Shown piece by piece: positions 52,325 through 64,000 of a stretch of 64,000 nt of DNA. The DNA comes from Fennellomyces sp. T-0311. Lineage: Eukaryota; Mucoromycota; Mucoromycetes; Mucorales; Lichtheimiaceae. Both the position numbers and the translations under genes were made by a program. Numbering within the stretch: the first letter of the stretch is position 1; each line of letters opens with the position of its first letter. The DNA lies in assembly GCA_025266875.1 (NCBI GenBank), contig JALLLT010000007.1, positions 806,001 through 870,000 on the forward strand, in the 5' to 3' direction. The notes under the pieces are model-generated. The model did not search any database and was not told the DNA's origin. It was given only the letters and a program-made list of their open reading frames with translations.

Positions 52325-53073
52325 TTACCGGACATATTTGACGTGGCCTTTTTTGGCCTTCTTTTCCATTTTTTCCTGACGTTTTGACTTTGAACCTTCT
52401 GCCTCCTCTGCACCACCCTGGGCTCGGGCTTTGCGGATCTGCGAGATGGCCATGGGCAAAAGCTTGTACGTGGCATACCCAGGGATCTGTACACATATTC
52501 AATACCTTTGATTGTATCTGAATGGAGGGACAACTTACTACAAGGAAGGTATACCAGAACTTGGTGGAAACAAAGGCAGCCATCATTTGCGTGAACCACG
52601 TAACGTAAATGATATCAAACATGTAACTAAATAGGGCGGTTAATCGCCGCACCGTCATTCCTAGCCAACCCAACGTACGCAGTCAGCCCTTCAGCATTCA
52701 TATCCTCGCCGCTCTTGATCAAAGTGCCAGTGGCATCATAATATGGTCGTCCGGTCGATTCGAGCGTGCTATACATAAACATGGAAACACCCGTAGTCAT
52801 CACATAAAGAGCCAGTTGTGCCGTAGTGAATGTAGCCCAGTTGTAGAAAACACGGTATGATAAGAAGGTAATCTACCATCCCATTCGTTTCAGTTGTCAA
52901 CGCGTACAAGGCTCTTCCAATCGCTTTCAAACTTACGTGGACAATCATGAAACCTTTGCGAAGGTTATCCAGAATTTTGTCGTTTTGTATGGCCAGTTTC
53001 TTTGCCGATGCGTTTGCCTTTTGGGGAACAATGAGTCAACTGCATGGAGGCCTGATTCGAAAGAGTATACCAT
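52325..53073 (-). CDS. SND2: SND2/TMEM208-like ER-targeting membrane protein
   Basis: Five exons (53073-53071, 53017-52937, 52872-52679, 52626-52539, 52486-52325) encode 175 aa. Exon 1 is exactly the ATG; exon 2 begins ANASAKKLAIQND. The family block LTAYMFDIIYVTWFTQMMAA spans exons 3 and 4, and STGRPYYDATGTLIKSGEDM precedes it. The end is highly basic and charged (AEEAEGSKSKRQEKMEKKAK). Three to four hydrophobic segments are present, as expected. In yeast, Snd2 works with Snd1 and Snd3 in SRP-independent targeting to the ER; TMEM208 is the animal homolog. Length fits the family. Confidence 0.9.
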
Positions 53074-54575
53074 GTTGAAGAGAGTAAAGAGGATGATCTT
53101 TCTTGGTTCAGCGATTCCCTGGAGCTTTTTAAGCAATCCGGGCCATAGAAAACTCAGATATTCGCAGGGTTCTGAATTGGGTTAGAAGGCACGGATTGGT
53201 TCATCGTCAGTCCTTCCATTGCTTTTACAATTAAACTTTGGTAACCACTCCTTTCGTCCTTGCTTTTATATGGTACGATATCAAGAGCATGTGTTCCTGA
53301 TCATCCGTAAGCTGAAGTCGCTTGTTTTCGTTTATTACCTGGCGGTCGTATATGCTGGCCCTATTCAATGTTTAAGGGTTTACCTGATGCTTACGGAACG
53401 CACTGATGTCTGCACCAAGTTTTCCTTGTTACACAGCGACTGTCTGGGTCACAGGTATCGCAAAGTCCACACTGTCCGTTCCTGATAACGCCAACTTTTT
53501 ACTTTTCTAACACCTCGTACAAGCACGATAAGCCGGGTCTGTACCCTTGAGCTTCCCTAAATATACCTCGCTTCCAACACACTCTTGTTAATGACTTGAT
53601 CATCTCATCAAATTGACGTGATTCTTCTTTTAATGAAAGCTGGATACATACGGATCAGAAAATATCTGACAGATAAGCGCACAGGTCAGTTTTACCTGAT
53701 GGATGGAGTATACTCAGAGCAGCATGTGATATATACATGGCCTGGTACGTACTCTGTCTTTTTTTTTTAAAAAAAAAATACGTAATGGTCTCGGTAGGTG
53801 ATAGCTGTGCGTTGTTACGATCGATTATAAACATCAATGCAAGTTAAAAAGTAATTTTTATGCTTCGTTCCTGCAGAGAATCTACTTTTATAGATACCCA
53901 TGCGAGCAAATTAGCGCCCTTTTCTCTGGAACATATAGTAAGTTGTTGTGGTAGATCACACTTCACAGCTTTTGGAAAGTCATCTGCATCATTTCTGGAA
54001 GACATTTGTATCATTTTTGGAAAGAATGTTGTCAGTCATTAATCTTACACTGCATTGCTTGTTGATTACAGTGTAAGTATGCATAGCTCAACAAGTTTTA
54101 TCCAGTTGCTATCCACGACAACTTGGTTGCCATGGAGACGACCCGTCAAGTACCTACACGCGTACACGATCCCCCAATACATTAAACGATGCTACAACGG
54201 ATTTCGATGAATGATATCAAAGATGGATCGATCGATACGATGGGATAGATCCAATATCTTACAAAGCAAGGGGTGCTTATAAGGTCGGAGGAGAGAGGAG
54301 AACGAAATAAACAGATCGTTCAAGGTTCTGATGAAGAGGTCCATTGAGCAAAAAGTGTCAACAATGTCTGAATGGCAAAAGCGACTGGTCAAGATGACGA
54401 AAACAAAAAACGTGGAGTTGCTGAGACGTTTAGGGACGTAACGACAGTTGAAAAATGGACCGGAAAGAGCGGGAACGATATAAATCAAGTTCAATAAGTC
54501 ACGCCTCTCGGCTTTTGAGCCTCAACTTTTTCTCTTTCTCTATTCTCCCACTTCCTCTCCCTTCATTTTCAACTC
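53074..54575. other. Gene-free spacer
   Basis: Contains a T9A10-type palindrome at about 53759-53778. The last 80 bp before 54576 are strongly pyrimidine-rich (TTTTTCTCTTTCTCTATTC), the likely core promoter/leader of NUS1. The minus-strand frame at 54192-54494 shows no motif. Confidence 0.5.
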
Positions 54576-55672
54576 ATGGCAGCGACGGTCACCGTAGTGG
54601 ATACCACTACATCAACGCGATCGACTCCAGAACTCCCTCAGTCGCTGCAGCTTATATCGGATCCACCGGCGGACCTGCCGCCGGTACAATTAACGCAAAG
54701 CAATCCGGTTGCTGATGCCCTATGTCGACTGCTACTTGCCATTATCCACCTCGGCTACTTGACATTCATTACATTAAAGCTCTTACGATCGCATGCTATT
54801 GATTTTTACCGACACGTTGTCACCACAACCCCTATCGACGACCTTATTCGTTTCGACAAGGCACAGCTGACCAAAATACCAAAGCATTTTTCCATATTGA
54901 TATCCAAAGAATTGGCGCATGAGCGAAGTGCGCAGGAATGGGATATGATTGTAGATGAGATATGTCGAGTTTCGTGCTGGGCATACGAATTCGGGATCGA
55001 GGAACTATCCATCTTTGATGCGTCAGGTAATAATCATATGAAAAATTGCGTGCAGTGCGGTTTCTCTGACTGCTTAGTTTAGGCGAACTCAAGACGCTGG
55101 GCATCGATGTGTACAAGCGTCAATCAACGATGCTGCATCAATGGATTACCAACAAAGAAAAGTGTGGTATGAATGAGCGAAAAGGGAAAAAAAAAGAGAG
55201 AGATGTTAACGGACAAGCGGTCAGGGCTCAAATTCTCGATCGTGTCGGCGCAGGATGGTCGTCCTGGCATTTCACGGGCTGCGCAGAACATTGCGCGACA
55301 AAAGATATGCAGTGACAAGATTGATGTTGCATTGGTGGACAAGTTCGTGCATGGTACGTTGGATACGTCAAACGGCGTTGGTATGCTTATATTGAACTTT
55401 GTCTCCCAGAATGCAGCGACATTTCGGACCCGGAATTGATGCTCGTGTACGACGCGCTGCCACATAGTTACATTTCATTGGATGGATTTCCCCCCTGGCA
55501 TATTCGCCTGACCGAATTTGTGTACGTATATGGAAAACCCTCGCGCACGGCCACTTCCGCTGATTTCGTTTTTTTTTACAGAAATAGGGGTACGTGCCAT
55601 CGACTCGATTACTGGACATTCGCCGGCACTTTACTACAGTATTCTAAGGTCCAGCAACGTTTTGGCCGATAG
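54576..55672 (+). CDS. NUS1: NUS1 subunit of cis-prenyltransferase (dehydrodolichyl diphosphate synthase)
   Basis: Five exons (54576-55026, 55083-55166, 55225-55353, 55410-55521, 55582-55672) encode 288 aa. A membrane helix lies at about residues 47-70 (VADALCRLLLAIIHLGYLTF). Conserved blocks follow: LTKIPKHFSILISKELAHER, VSCWAYEFGIEELSIFDASG, then GLKFSIVSAQDGRPGISRAA and EFVNRGTCHRLDYWTFAGTL near the end. Nus1/NgBR pairs with Rer2/Srt1 at the ER to make the long prenyl chain of dolichol for glycosylation. The C-terminal RG segment known to matter for activity of the complex is represented by NRGT here. The final residues SKVQQRFGR resemble the family end. Exon 2 is 84 nt and all phases close. 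Confidence 0.85.
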
Positions 55673-56589
55673 AAAACCTCATCACTCCACATCTATATAT
55701 ACGCAACCAACTTCATATAGAATTTGCTCTTCTTTTTTTTCCTTCTCAATCCCATCCAAGAGCAGATTAGCTCCCTCCAACCGCTTCTCCTTCCACGCTA
55801 ATTACATCTACATAGCAACTGTACATTCTCCAATATAGGATTATGATTGTTTCCACAAATAACTGTTATAGCCGGTTAATGCGTTTCAGAATAATCGATT
55901 GCCTTGGGCGTAAATTGTCATATAAGGAAACTGCAGTGGCTAAGATGTTGGTGCTCAAGCCCATCAGTTCAAGCCTGAGCTCGTGTCACGAGTAAAAAAA
56001 AAGCTAAGACACATGAACAGTCTAATTTTTCTTGAAACGTCTTTCTTCTCGTTCAGTGTCGCTCTCCCTATATTACGGAATGCGGAATGACTACTTTAAC
56101 ATCAGTACTTCGGGAATCGCTCTATTCTTTCGGCTCAGGCTGTCCAGTAGCCTTCAATATTATACCTTATCTCAGATTTCAAATAAATCTTTTTCCCTGT
56201 TGTCAAGCCAATTGTATCCAAGATACGGTTCCTTAGTAACAAATTTCAGGAACCGTATAGCCATAGAAGCGGTTCGTGAAATCCTTTTTCCTTAGTTTCC
56301 GGAGAATTCATACTGTTGATAGCAAAAAAATTACAAAACCGGGATGGATTAACCTTAGATAGATGTTACTTGTCGATCTGACCCCGCAAAAAAAGGTATC
56401 TGGGTGCCAAACAATGCGTTCACACATTGTAAGCGGTGGGAAAAAACTTGACCCTGTACTTCTGCATTAGTAATTTCTTCCGTGGACCTCCGCTTGAAAG
56501 AAGCTCCCGTTTTAGTTGAAGCATATAACACCTCTTTGGCGTAAATTTTATTTTATCGCTTTTTTTTTCTTTTATCACTTTTTTTGGCC
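55673..56589. other. Spacer and promoter of the acyl-CoA ligase gene
   Basis: No gene seen. The last 50 bp are a T-rich leader (TTTTTTTTCTTTTATCAC) ending at GGCCATGG. Confidence 0.5.
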
Positions 56590-58524
56590 ATGGTCATTTA
56601 CAAGTCTGCAGCTGATCCTATCCCAATTCCAAACTTGGATTTGTATACTTTCCTGTTCCAGGACAGCAAGTTCAACACGTCTCGGTCCAGAGATGCTCCT
56701 CAAGTCATTGATGGTGCCACCGGTAAATCGTTGTCTTTCAATCAAATCTTTGATTTGTCTGGAAGAATTGCCTCCGGGTGGGTTGATAAAGTCGGATTAA
56801 AGCAAGGAGATGTTGTCGCTGTTTACGCGCCAAACCAATACGATCATTGCGTGCTGTACTTTTCTCTTCTTGCTGCTCGATGCACCGTGACTCCCGGGTA
56901 AATGTCGCATAACAATGAAATCAAAGCTGCAGTCTAATCCTTTTGTAACTTTCTATAGTAATCCCGATTATACCGAAGGTAGGTAAAGGAGAAGAAAAGG
57001 GGGTAGGATTAGGATTACTGATCGTGTTATTGGGAAACAGAGGAATTCCAGCATCAAATACACACGTCAGGTGCCAAAGCCCTGGTCACGGTCCCAAAAC
57101 TGCTCCCGGTTCTGTTGAAGGTTGCTGCCAAAAACAACATTCCTCGCGAACGTATCTTTGTCTTTGACAGTGACGAACCCACCGACATTCCTTCGTTTTA
57201 TACACTTGCCGAAGGCAGAAAGCATATTGGCCACCCCATTCGCGGTATTGACACTCATGACGTTGCTTTCATTTGCTTCTCGAGCGGTACCACAGGATTG
57301 GCCAAAGGTGTCATGCTCACGCATCACAACTTCATTGCTCAATGTCTCCAAGTGACAAACTTTGACGCAAATGCTAATATTGCCACCGACACTCTGTTGG
57401 GTTTCTTGCCCTTCTTCCATATTTTCGGTTTGACCAATTTGGTGCTCGGTGCATTCTATCGTTGCACTCCCTTGGTTATCATGGCCAAGTATGATCTGGA
57501 GAAGTTTTGCCAGTTGGTGGAAAAGTACAAGGTTACGAACGTCAGCCTCGTCCCACCTGTCGGTAAGTTCTGGGGTAATTGCGGGGCAGCGGGTCCGGGG
57601 TTACTAAATCTTGTATAATTTAGCCGTTCATCTGGGTAAGAGCCCAATTGTTGATAAGTACGATTTGAGCTCTCTTCGTGTTCTTGGCTGCGGTGCTGCC
57701 CCACTTGGAAAGGAACATATCGAGGCTCTTCAACGTCGTATTCCAGCTGCTGTTAAGCAGGGGTAAGTGATCTTATTTTTAAGAATAATCGTGTTACTGA
57801 CACGCTGCTATAGTTACGGTAGCACTGAAAGCTGTGCGGGCGTGGTATATCAGCGTGTTGGTGTCAGCCCCGCTGGATCCATCGGATACCTTACTGCAAA
57901 CACTGAACTCAAGTTGGTCGATGAGCAAGACAATGGTAAGGTGTTACTGAATTGTATCGGATATCGGATTAACATGATGGTTTAGAACTTGGCGACGATC
58001 AGGAAGGCGAGGTATTGTTGCGTGGACCTGCCATGATGAAGGGCTACTTGAACAACCCCGAAGCCAATGCCAAGACGTTTACCAAGGATGGTTGGATGCG
58101 TACCGGCGATGTTGGCGTTTTCAAGAGCGCCATTGGCGAATTCTTCATTGTTGATCGCATCAAGGAGCTTGTCAAGTATAAGGGTTTCCAAGTTGCGCCT
58201 GCAGAACTCGAAGCACTTTTGATGGGTCATGATGCAGTAGCTGATTGCTGCATTGTTGGCGTATACGACTCTTCGCAAGCTACCGAACTACCTCGCGCCT
58301 ATGTTGTTCTTCAATCGGGATCACAACCAACCCAAGCTATGGCCAAGGATATCCAGGATTATGTCGCAAAGAATGTCACCAATTACAAAAAGCTGCGTGG
58401 TGGTGTTCGATTTGTTGACGCTATTCCCAAGAATGCTAGCGGAAAGATTTTGCGACGTGAAGTTAAGAAGTGGGTCAAGGCTGAGCAGGAGCAGGAAGGT
58501 GCTGGTGTCAGAGCCAGATTGTAA
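56590..58524 (+). CDS. 4-coumarate:CoA ligase-like acyl-CoA synthetase, probably peroxisomal
   Basis: Six exons (56590-56897, 56959-56978, 57041-57562, 57624-57762, 57814-57935, 57986-58524) encode 549 aa. Exon 2 is a 20-nt microexon (NPDYTE). ANL-superfamily motifs: P-loop FSSGTTGLAKGVMLTHHN, GYGSTESCAGV, GWMRTGD, VDRIKELVKYKGFQVAPAEL, and the catalytic lysine in PKNASGKILRREVKK. The enzyme activates a carboxylic acid with ATP, then forms the CoA thioester. Length and motif order fit the 4CL/fatty-acyl group; the true acid is unknown. The last three residues are ARL, matching the PTS1 consensus [SAC][KRH][LM]. Import into peroxisomes, for example for fatty acid breakdown, is likely. Confidence 0.92.
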
Positions 58525-58856
58525 AAAAAAATCCGTATGCCTGTTTACCCGCGTTTAGTCAATGTGGAGAGGTTACACTTTGATAGAACTTTGTAGATGT
58601 TTTGCTTTTCATTTTCTGTATTTACAAATATACAACTTATTATTTTATCCATTCAACTCTTGTCTGCGAGTACCGCTACGCCTTGCAACAGAAAGAGAAA
58701 CTTGTGACCGCCAAAAACCGATCGCAACAGTGAGTACATAAAATTCAGAAACGGCGACGATTTTGAGACTGTATTCACGTCATGCTTATAGAATGAAAGT
58801 TATTTGATGAATGTATTTTATACAGTGATGAAATATAAGTATCATGGAAGCTTAAG
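58525..58856. other. Intergenic region, convergent 3' ends
   Basis: Between the ligase stop and the stop of the minus-strand MFS gene. TATTTACAAATATAC near 58618 may serve 3' processing. Nothing else seen. Confidence 0.5.
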
Positions 58857-60515
58857 CTAAACCTTTGCTAAAAGCTTTGGATTCATAAGAAAGCGAATAA
58901 CTCCAGCAGAAATACCAGCAAGCACTGTCATTGCGCCTGGGAACTGAATAGCCGCAGTCCAGCCATATTGGGATAAAAGTTTACCTGACACTGGCGTTCC
59001 AAGCAGATTACCAAACATTGTTAAAAAGTACGTCAAGTTTGAACCCATTTGGATATGTTCCATGCCAAGAATATCAGCAACGACAGGTGGTGTAAGCGAA
59101 GTAAAAGCACCAGCGGTAGCACCAAAGAGAGCGCAGTAAACAACAAAAATACCATACGATGTAGAAAATTGCCAAATAGTCATAGTGAAGATACCTATAT
59201 ATGAAAAGGATTAGCTTTTGTACAAGGCAATAACAGCGCATTGAAAACGTACCAGAGAGTAGCGTAAAGATACACAAAGTATTAACTCTACCGTACCGGT
59301 CACCAACAAAACCTAGGGTAATACGGCACAGAACGTTGGTAGCTGACATTATGGACACCAAAGTCGAACCACTTGCTGCATCCACACCAATATGAGATGC
59401 ATAAGTAGGAGCCAAGTAAAATGGAGGAATGTAACCAAAGGGAACGAATAAGGAAAAGATAAGTAAAAACACAAATGGCCACGAAAAAAGAGATCGATCC
59501 AAGAGCATCCATGATTTTCCCTTTGCCATGGATGGAGGGTACCGAGACACAGCAAGAGCAGTTGCAATACATAACAGACCAAAGTGCATGCCACCCATAG
59601 CACGTAGAGCATTTCGATAACCTATTGTGGACATGAGCGACTGGGCCATGGGCGACAGAGCGACGCCACCAACGCCTGAACCGGATATAGCGATTCCAGT
59701 CGCAAGAGCTCGATTGCGGTAGAACCATTGGCTGGGAATGGTGATAGAAGATGAAAACACAAGTGCACCGCCGAGACCAAAAAGGATACCTTGTGAGAGA
59801 TACAAATGCCACAGCTGTGTTGCAAAACTGGCAAGGATAAGACCAAGAGGACACAAGACTGTTCCGATTGCCATAGTGCGACGGAAGCCAAGTCGACGGA
59901 GAATGGGCGCTATAAACATACCCATTGACAACAGCATTGCATTGGCAGACGTACCAACAAATGCGATATGGAATTCGTCTGTTTGACCGGCATAAACTTC
60001 AAGGTATCTGAAATTGCAGTAGATGAGTCATCCAATAGCTCAGAGCCATGACAATAAAAGACTTACAGCTTTTGAAAATTACCCCATCCGAACAAAGTGC
60101 CTGAGACGACGAAATTCACAAGAAAAGCAGCCAATACAGACAGCCAACCAGGATTTCGAAGACCTTCAGTACCATAGGGTTCATCAAACGGATTGCCTTT
60201 TGGATCATCTTGTACCGGAACAGTCTTGACCGATTCTTGATCGCCTTGAAACTGGCTTTGGTAGGTTTGGCTTGTCATAGTTTTTGAGAGCTTGTGAGAG
60301 ATTTCATCCATAGGCAGTCCTGGTATTGGAAAAGGTCCACCTTCGACAAGAACCGGATGGGAATCTTTTTCCATTGCTTGAACTGTAGTAAATGGGATAG
60401 TAGTAGTTTTCCCCTTGTCATAGCTAGCCATGCTTGCTAAATCATCTTGATCACCATTGGAAGTCAAAGTAGCCGCATTATGGCTATGAAGAGATGTATT
60501 ATCGGTTGGTTGCAT
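58857..60515 (-). CDS. Monocarboxylate-type MFS transporter
   Basis: Three exons (60515-60067, 60007-59253, 59194-58857) encode 513 aa. A polar N-terminus of about 120 residues precedes helix 1 (GWLSVLAAFLVNFVVSGTLF). Typical fungal MCT/riboflavin-transporter blocks follow: FGWGNFQKLYLEVYAGQTDE, FVGTSANAMLLSMGMFIAPI, SQGILFGLGGALVFSSSI, ALATGIAISGSGVGGVALSP, and FVGDRYGRVN at the mid-loop of the second half. This is the SLC16-like family (Mch, Esbp6). The substrate is unknown: monocarboxylates, riboflavin or another organic anion. An in-frame Met 62 codons upstream (60701) exists, but the codons between look like leader sequence, so 60515 is preferred. Confidence 0.88.
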
Positions 60516-61797
60516 AAGTAAAAGTGCAAAAAGTAAAAGAAAGATGGGGTGCCGGTGAAGAAAAAATTTGTGAATTTGGATGTAATTCAGATAAGAATTC
60601 CGGAATCGTAAATTTAACCAGCGAAGAGAGGACGGGAAAACGTTTCCCATGTTACCAGGATTTAGGTATGTTTGGCGGAATGCAGCCTGTTTGATTTTCA
60701 TGGGAGATCATGCGCCAGAATCATACGATACAATATAACTCAATAATTGGAAAATTTTGGTCGTTATCTACGTTCTTCAATGAAAAATGAACGCAATCCA
60801 CCACTATCGTGATAAAGTAGCTTCTGTTGCTCCGCTAGCCAAGTCCCCTTTAGTTTTTCGTACTGCTTTCGGACATTTCAAGTAGCTTGTGTTCTTGGAT
60901 CTAGACACATACCCGGGAACTCTCCGCGTTTCAAGGAAATATACAATTCCATTTGATAATATAAATGGGATTGTATGCTCATATCCAATAACCGGTTCTG
61001 CAAGCTAATTCCTAACTACACATTTTACCAGAGGAAAATAAGCTTTTGTCTACTAAGGTCAAGTGGTATTATTGTTGAATTCTGGAACTGAAAAAAAATT
61101 ACAAAATCGGACAAGAGAAAAATATTTCCGCTCGACCGCAGCAGTCATTTTGTTGTTATTGGTGAAGTAGATCGCAGTGTTTTGATACTGGTTCAGATGG
61201 GTTGAGTCCCTCCGCCAACTTAGTGTACAAAGCAACAAGGAAGCTGTTGCTTACAGATGTATTCATGCACATAAACTTATGTTCGTTGATTTCTCTTGAG
61301 CATGGTCATGTGAAGTATTTGATAAGGTACATAGCACCAACCACTGTAGACATAACACTCATTATGGGTTGTTGAGTAATAACCGACAAAATTACCATTC
61401 TCAGCACCAAATCAACCCAGTGAAACGATATACAATTACCTACTCACTGAGCACACTTATCGGCACAACGGAGCCCTCTTGATATACCGTTGAAACGCCG
61501 AATCCATTATCAGATTTGCAAAGCCGTCTATTGCAGTAGCTGTTTATTCCTTTATTGACAGTCCCGCGTAGACTCTTAAGCGTACAAGAATTGTGCCATA
61601 TACTACCTTACGAAACTATATGAAATCTGCTGTACGTTCCCATTGAATTCATGAACAAAAAGGTATGCTGATAATGATACCTCCTCACTATTTTACACCT
61701 TATTCCTGTTGTCTTTGAGCTTCACATGCCATGCAAATGATACGCATTATTGGTATATATGTTCATCTGTCACAGTATGTACTAATGATATATTAAG
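60516..61797. other. Intergenic region between two tandem MFS genes
   Basis: Promoter side of the 58857-60515 gene on the left and 3' flank of the next gene on the right. No gene or repeat recognised. Confidence 0.5.
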
Positions 61798-63601
61798 CTA
61801 ATCCTTGCGTCGCAAAAATCGAAGCGGGACCATCCATGAACTAATTTTTGTAGTGAACTTTGCTCGAGGTCTTGGATCTGGGACGAATATCCACGTGATT
61901 AGCATGACTACTGAAGTTGCTACACAGAACGGCAACATGGCAGATACACCCCTTGATCCAATCAAAACTCCTGTGAGATATGGAAAAATTGCAGTTCCTG
62001 CACTTGCAAGCTATCCAGTACGTTGCAGTAAGTAACATTAATAAACGTTAACCTTGAATATTAATTACAGCTGACAAGAAGCCAACACATGTGGCGTAGA
62101 GTCGTGTGGGCACAATTTGGTTTGCAACTGCAATGACGGTCGGAAAGATTGGGCCCAGCATGATTCCGCTCACCACCAATGCTATCATTATGTATTTTGA
62201 TTAACCAAAGAAAAGTCAAACGTTTATGGTGAGCTTACACATTGCATTTGCACCGACGTATGGCAAAGCCCAAAAAAGCACCATCATAATGACAGTGAAT
62301 GCGAGATAGCAGTATACTGTCCGTTTTTCACCAAATCTTGTTGTGACAAATCCCAGAAATAGACGACCCGCACAAACACCTGCCCAGTATCCAGACTTGG
62401 AATGATGTATTAATGATGAAGCTTTGGAGCGTCTAATCGAATTATTTGGCTTTACCATAATGTGCGCCATGCCTACTGTATCAGTGCTTCGTTCATTGAT
62501 CCAATATGTATAACTCCAGTTACCCAAAGTAACTTAATGAAAAAAATTAGAGCATATATTCGTGCTCGTCGGTTTTCATAAGGACTCACCTCCAGCACCG
62601 GTATAAAAAATCAAGAATATCGGGCCAACGGTAGTGATACGATATTTGAACGCCTGCACCAATAGATCGTTGCCGCCTTGATTTTCTTCGGTTCCCTGTG
62701 ATTCTTCATCGACAACTGTAGTAGTACTCGGTGAAGTTTGCTGTTGAACCACCCTTTGCTCATCTTCAGCATCGAGTTCTTTTTCCGAATTCGTGCGAAG
62801 GCTCCGAAAGCAGATAAATATAGAAATGGTGTTGGCTCCTGCTAGCCCACACAAAACCGTGTAAGTCATATTCCATGACTTTTGAGAACTCAAGAATCCT
62901 GATGCCATCAATGGCCCGAGCATTGATGCTGCTGCGTAAAATGCTGTATACCCAGCAGTTTTTTTTAAAAAAAATACATATGTATTTATATTAATGCGCA
63001 TTGAAAGTTGCTTACAATGCAGAATACTTAGCATCACAACACGGTGGGGCATTTCACCACACACAACATTTGCCGCAGCTTGAGTTAAGGCCACACCGAA
63101 TCCGATGATAACCATGGAAGCGCAATACACCGCAAATGGGACTGCAAATATGACTATCAAAAAGCCAATGGCCATGAAACACGCTCCAATAAGCGCGGTT
63201 TTAGATTGTGAAAAGTATCTTATCATGTATCCATTCAATATAGCAGCTAGCATCAAAAAAAGTTAGTACGCACGTAAAAAAGCCATTATATGGATAAGCA
63301 GACCTAACATATATCCAGCTGTATTGCATAAGAAAATGATAGATACCACGTATTCGCTCAAGTTATAGTGGGCTTTGATACTAGGAAGAATAATACCTAG
63401 ATTACCGTCGTTGATGCCACACACAAAGAGAATCATGAATGACTGAAGCCCATTGACTATGTATGGTTGCATTGCTCGCCATCGCTGCGCCCAAGTTAAG
63501 TGATCTTCCGCAAAGAACGATGAGTGTATAGATTTTTCATCCACTTTGATGGTCTCCGGGTTTGATTCAGAAGGTAACTCTTGTTCGATGGATGGGTTCA
63601 T
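61798..63601 (-). CDS. MFS transporter (fungal fucose/BSC6-like group)
   Basis: Six exons (63601-63304, 63246-63016, 62943-62590, 62532-62239, 62181-62069, 62010-61798) encode 500 aa. Helices visible: GLQSFMILFVCGINDGNLGI, TALIGACFMAIGFLIVIFAV, MVIIGFGVALTQAAANVV, SFYAAASMLGPLMASGF, GAGGVTLGNWSYTYW, YWAGVCAGRLFLGFVTTRFG, SLVVSGIMLGPIFPTVIAVA, SALASAGTAIFPYLTGVLIG. A polar central loop of about 60 residues sits between the two halves. INDGNLG and the WAG.aGR block resemble sugar/fucose-permease-like fungal MFS proteins; the substrate is unknown. All exons are in phase. It lies head-to-tail with the preceding MFS gene but is not a close duplicate of it. Confidence 0.85.
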
Positions 63602-63848
63602 AATAAGGAGAGAAGGAAGAGAAAGATGCGCATAAAGTTAATCTGTGTACATCACGCGGGCTTTAATCAAAATGGAATAGTAGCTAGAAGCCAATGGTTC
63701 CATGTATCACCAAAGTTTAAACGTTTCCAATTTAGAATGGTGCAAAAGAAACTCCCAGTCTTTCCCGCAAGAACAATACAAAAGTGCTGGATCATGAAAG
63801 AAAGAACAGTGGCTTTATACTTTAGAGTGTAGCCCTGAAAGTCATGTA
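63602..63848. promoter_or_regulatory. 5' flank of the last MFS gene
   Basis: Purine-rich on the plus strand just before the ATG (AAGGAGAGAAGGAAGAGAAA), that is a pyrimidine-rich leader on the coding strand. No other feature. Confidence 0.45.
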
Positions 63849-64000
63849 CAGTGGTCGCTTTATATAATGATATTTTATATAACGATAATTCGCTATAACG
63901 ATACAATTCTCGATGTACCAATACGGTAATCACTGCCAAATCCCATTTTATATAACGATATTTTGATATAACGATAAAGTTTGGGCTGTACCATCGTATC
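63849..64000. mobile_element. pogo/Tc1-like MITE, copy 2, cut by the window end
   Basis: Starts CAGTGGTCGCTTTATATAA after TA and follows copy 1 (32129-32300) base by base with scattered substitutions as far as ACCATCGTATC, where the window ends. About 20 bp, including the right terminal repeat, should lie outside. Confidence 0.85.

Noticed and set aside
54192..54494. 100-aa minus-strand frame upstream of NUS1
   Set aside because: Overlaps the probable NUS1 promoter, has no motif and no homologous pattern.
60516..60701. Upstream in-frame extension of the monocarboxylate-type transporter
   Set aside because: The extra 62 residues do not resemble the family N-terminus; the Met at 60515 gives a typical polar start.
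1..64000. tRNA, rRNA and CRISPR features
   Set aside because: No tRNA B-box with matching A-box and cloverleaf potential, no rRNA-like sequence, and no regularly spaced direct repeats with unique spacers were found by eye.

Overview
The window is nuclear DNA of a filamentous fungus, most probably an early-diverging Mucoromycota (Mucorales-like) species. The reasons are single-copy eukaryotic genes split by many short GT-AG introns (about 50-65 nt), AT-rich spacers, pyrimidine-rich promoters, and a mix of opisthokont housekeeping genes with abundant transposon relics. The species cannot be named from the sequence alone. Exon models were built by hand from reading frames and splice signals; where I give exon ends, the phases close and the protein stays open.

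Left part (1-25.7 kb). A Sla1-like endocytic adaptor (C-terminal part) faces a mitochondrial ribosomal protein mL54 gene and a DHA1-type drug/polyamine MFS transporter. A gene-poor stretch (4.4-13.2 kb) follows, with a tandem repeat, two CACTA-type MITEs, an LTR fragment and one small secreted cysteine protein gene. Then comes a compact housekeeping block: proteasome subunit beta5 (PRE2), a CreC/WDR20 WD40 protein, and a Cti6-like PHD-finger protein. A second gene-poor stretch holds a probable Fanzor/TnpB-like relic, a TA-flanked terminal-inverted-repeat element and a solo LTR. It ends at an FSP1/AIF-type NAD(P)H oxidoreductase with a C-terminal membrane anchor.

Centre (28.5-48.7 kb). This is the accessory region. 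Two intact paralogous HET-domain genes and a third, inverted and broken copy form a cluster. The broken copy is split by a solo LTR. A 9.4 kb Ty3/gypsy retrotransposon with identical LTRs and a 4-bp target duplication sits just upstream of the second HET gene and splits duplicated upstream DNA. It carries gag-pol, a separate integrase ORF and an extra ORF of unknown function. An Old Yellow Enzyme pseudogene downstream is interrupted by a solo LTR and a palindromic MITE.

Right part (50.8-64 kb). An EamA-type transporter pseudogene is followed by housekeeping genes: SND2/TMEM208 (SRP-independent ER targeting), NUS1 (dolichol synthesis), a peroxisomal-type 4-coumarate/acyl-CoA ligase, a monocarboxylate-type MFS transporter, and another MFS transporter. 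The window ends inside a second copy of a pogo-like MITE also present at 32.1 kb.

The genes do not form one pathway. The notable theme is a HET-gene cluster shaped by duplication, inversion and repeated transposon insertion.
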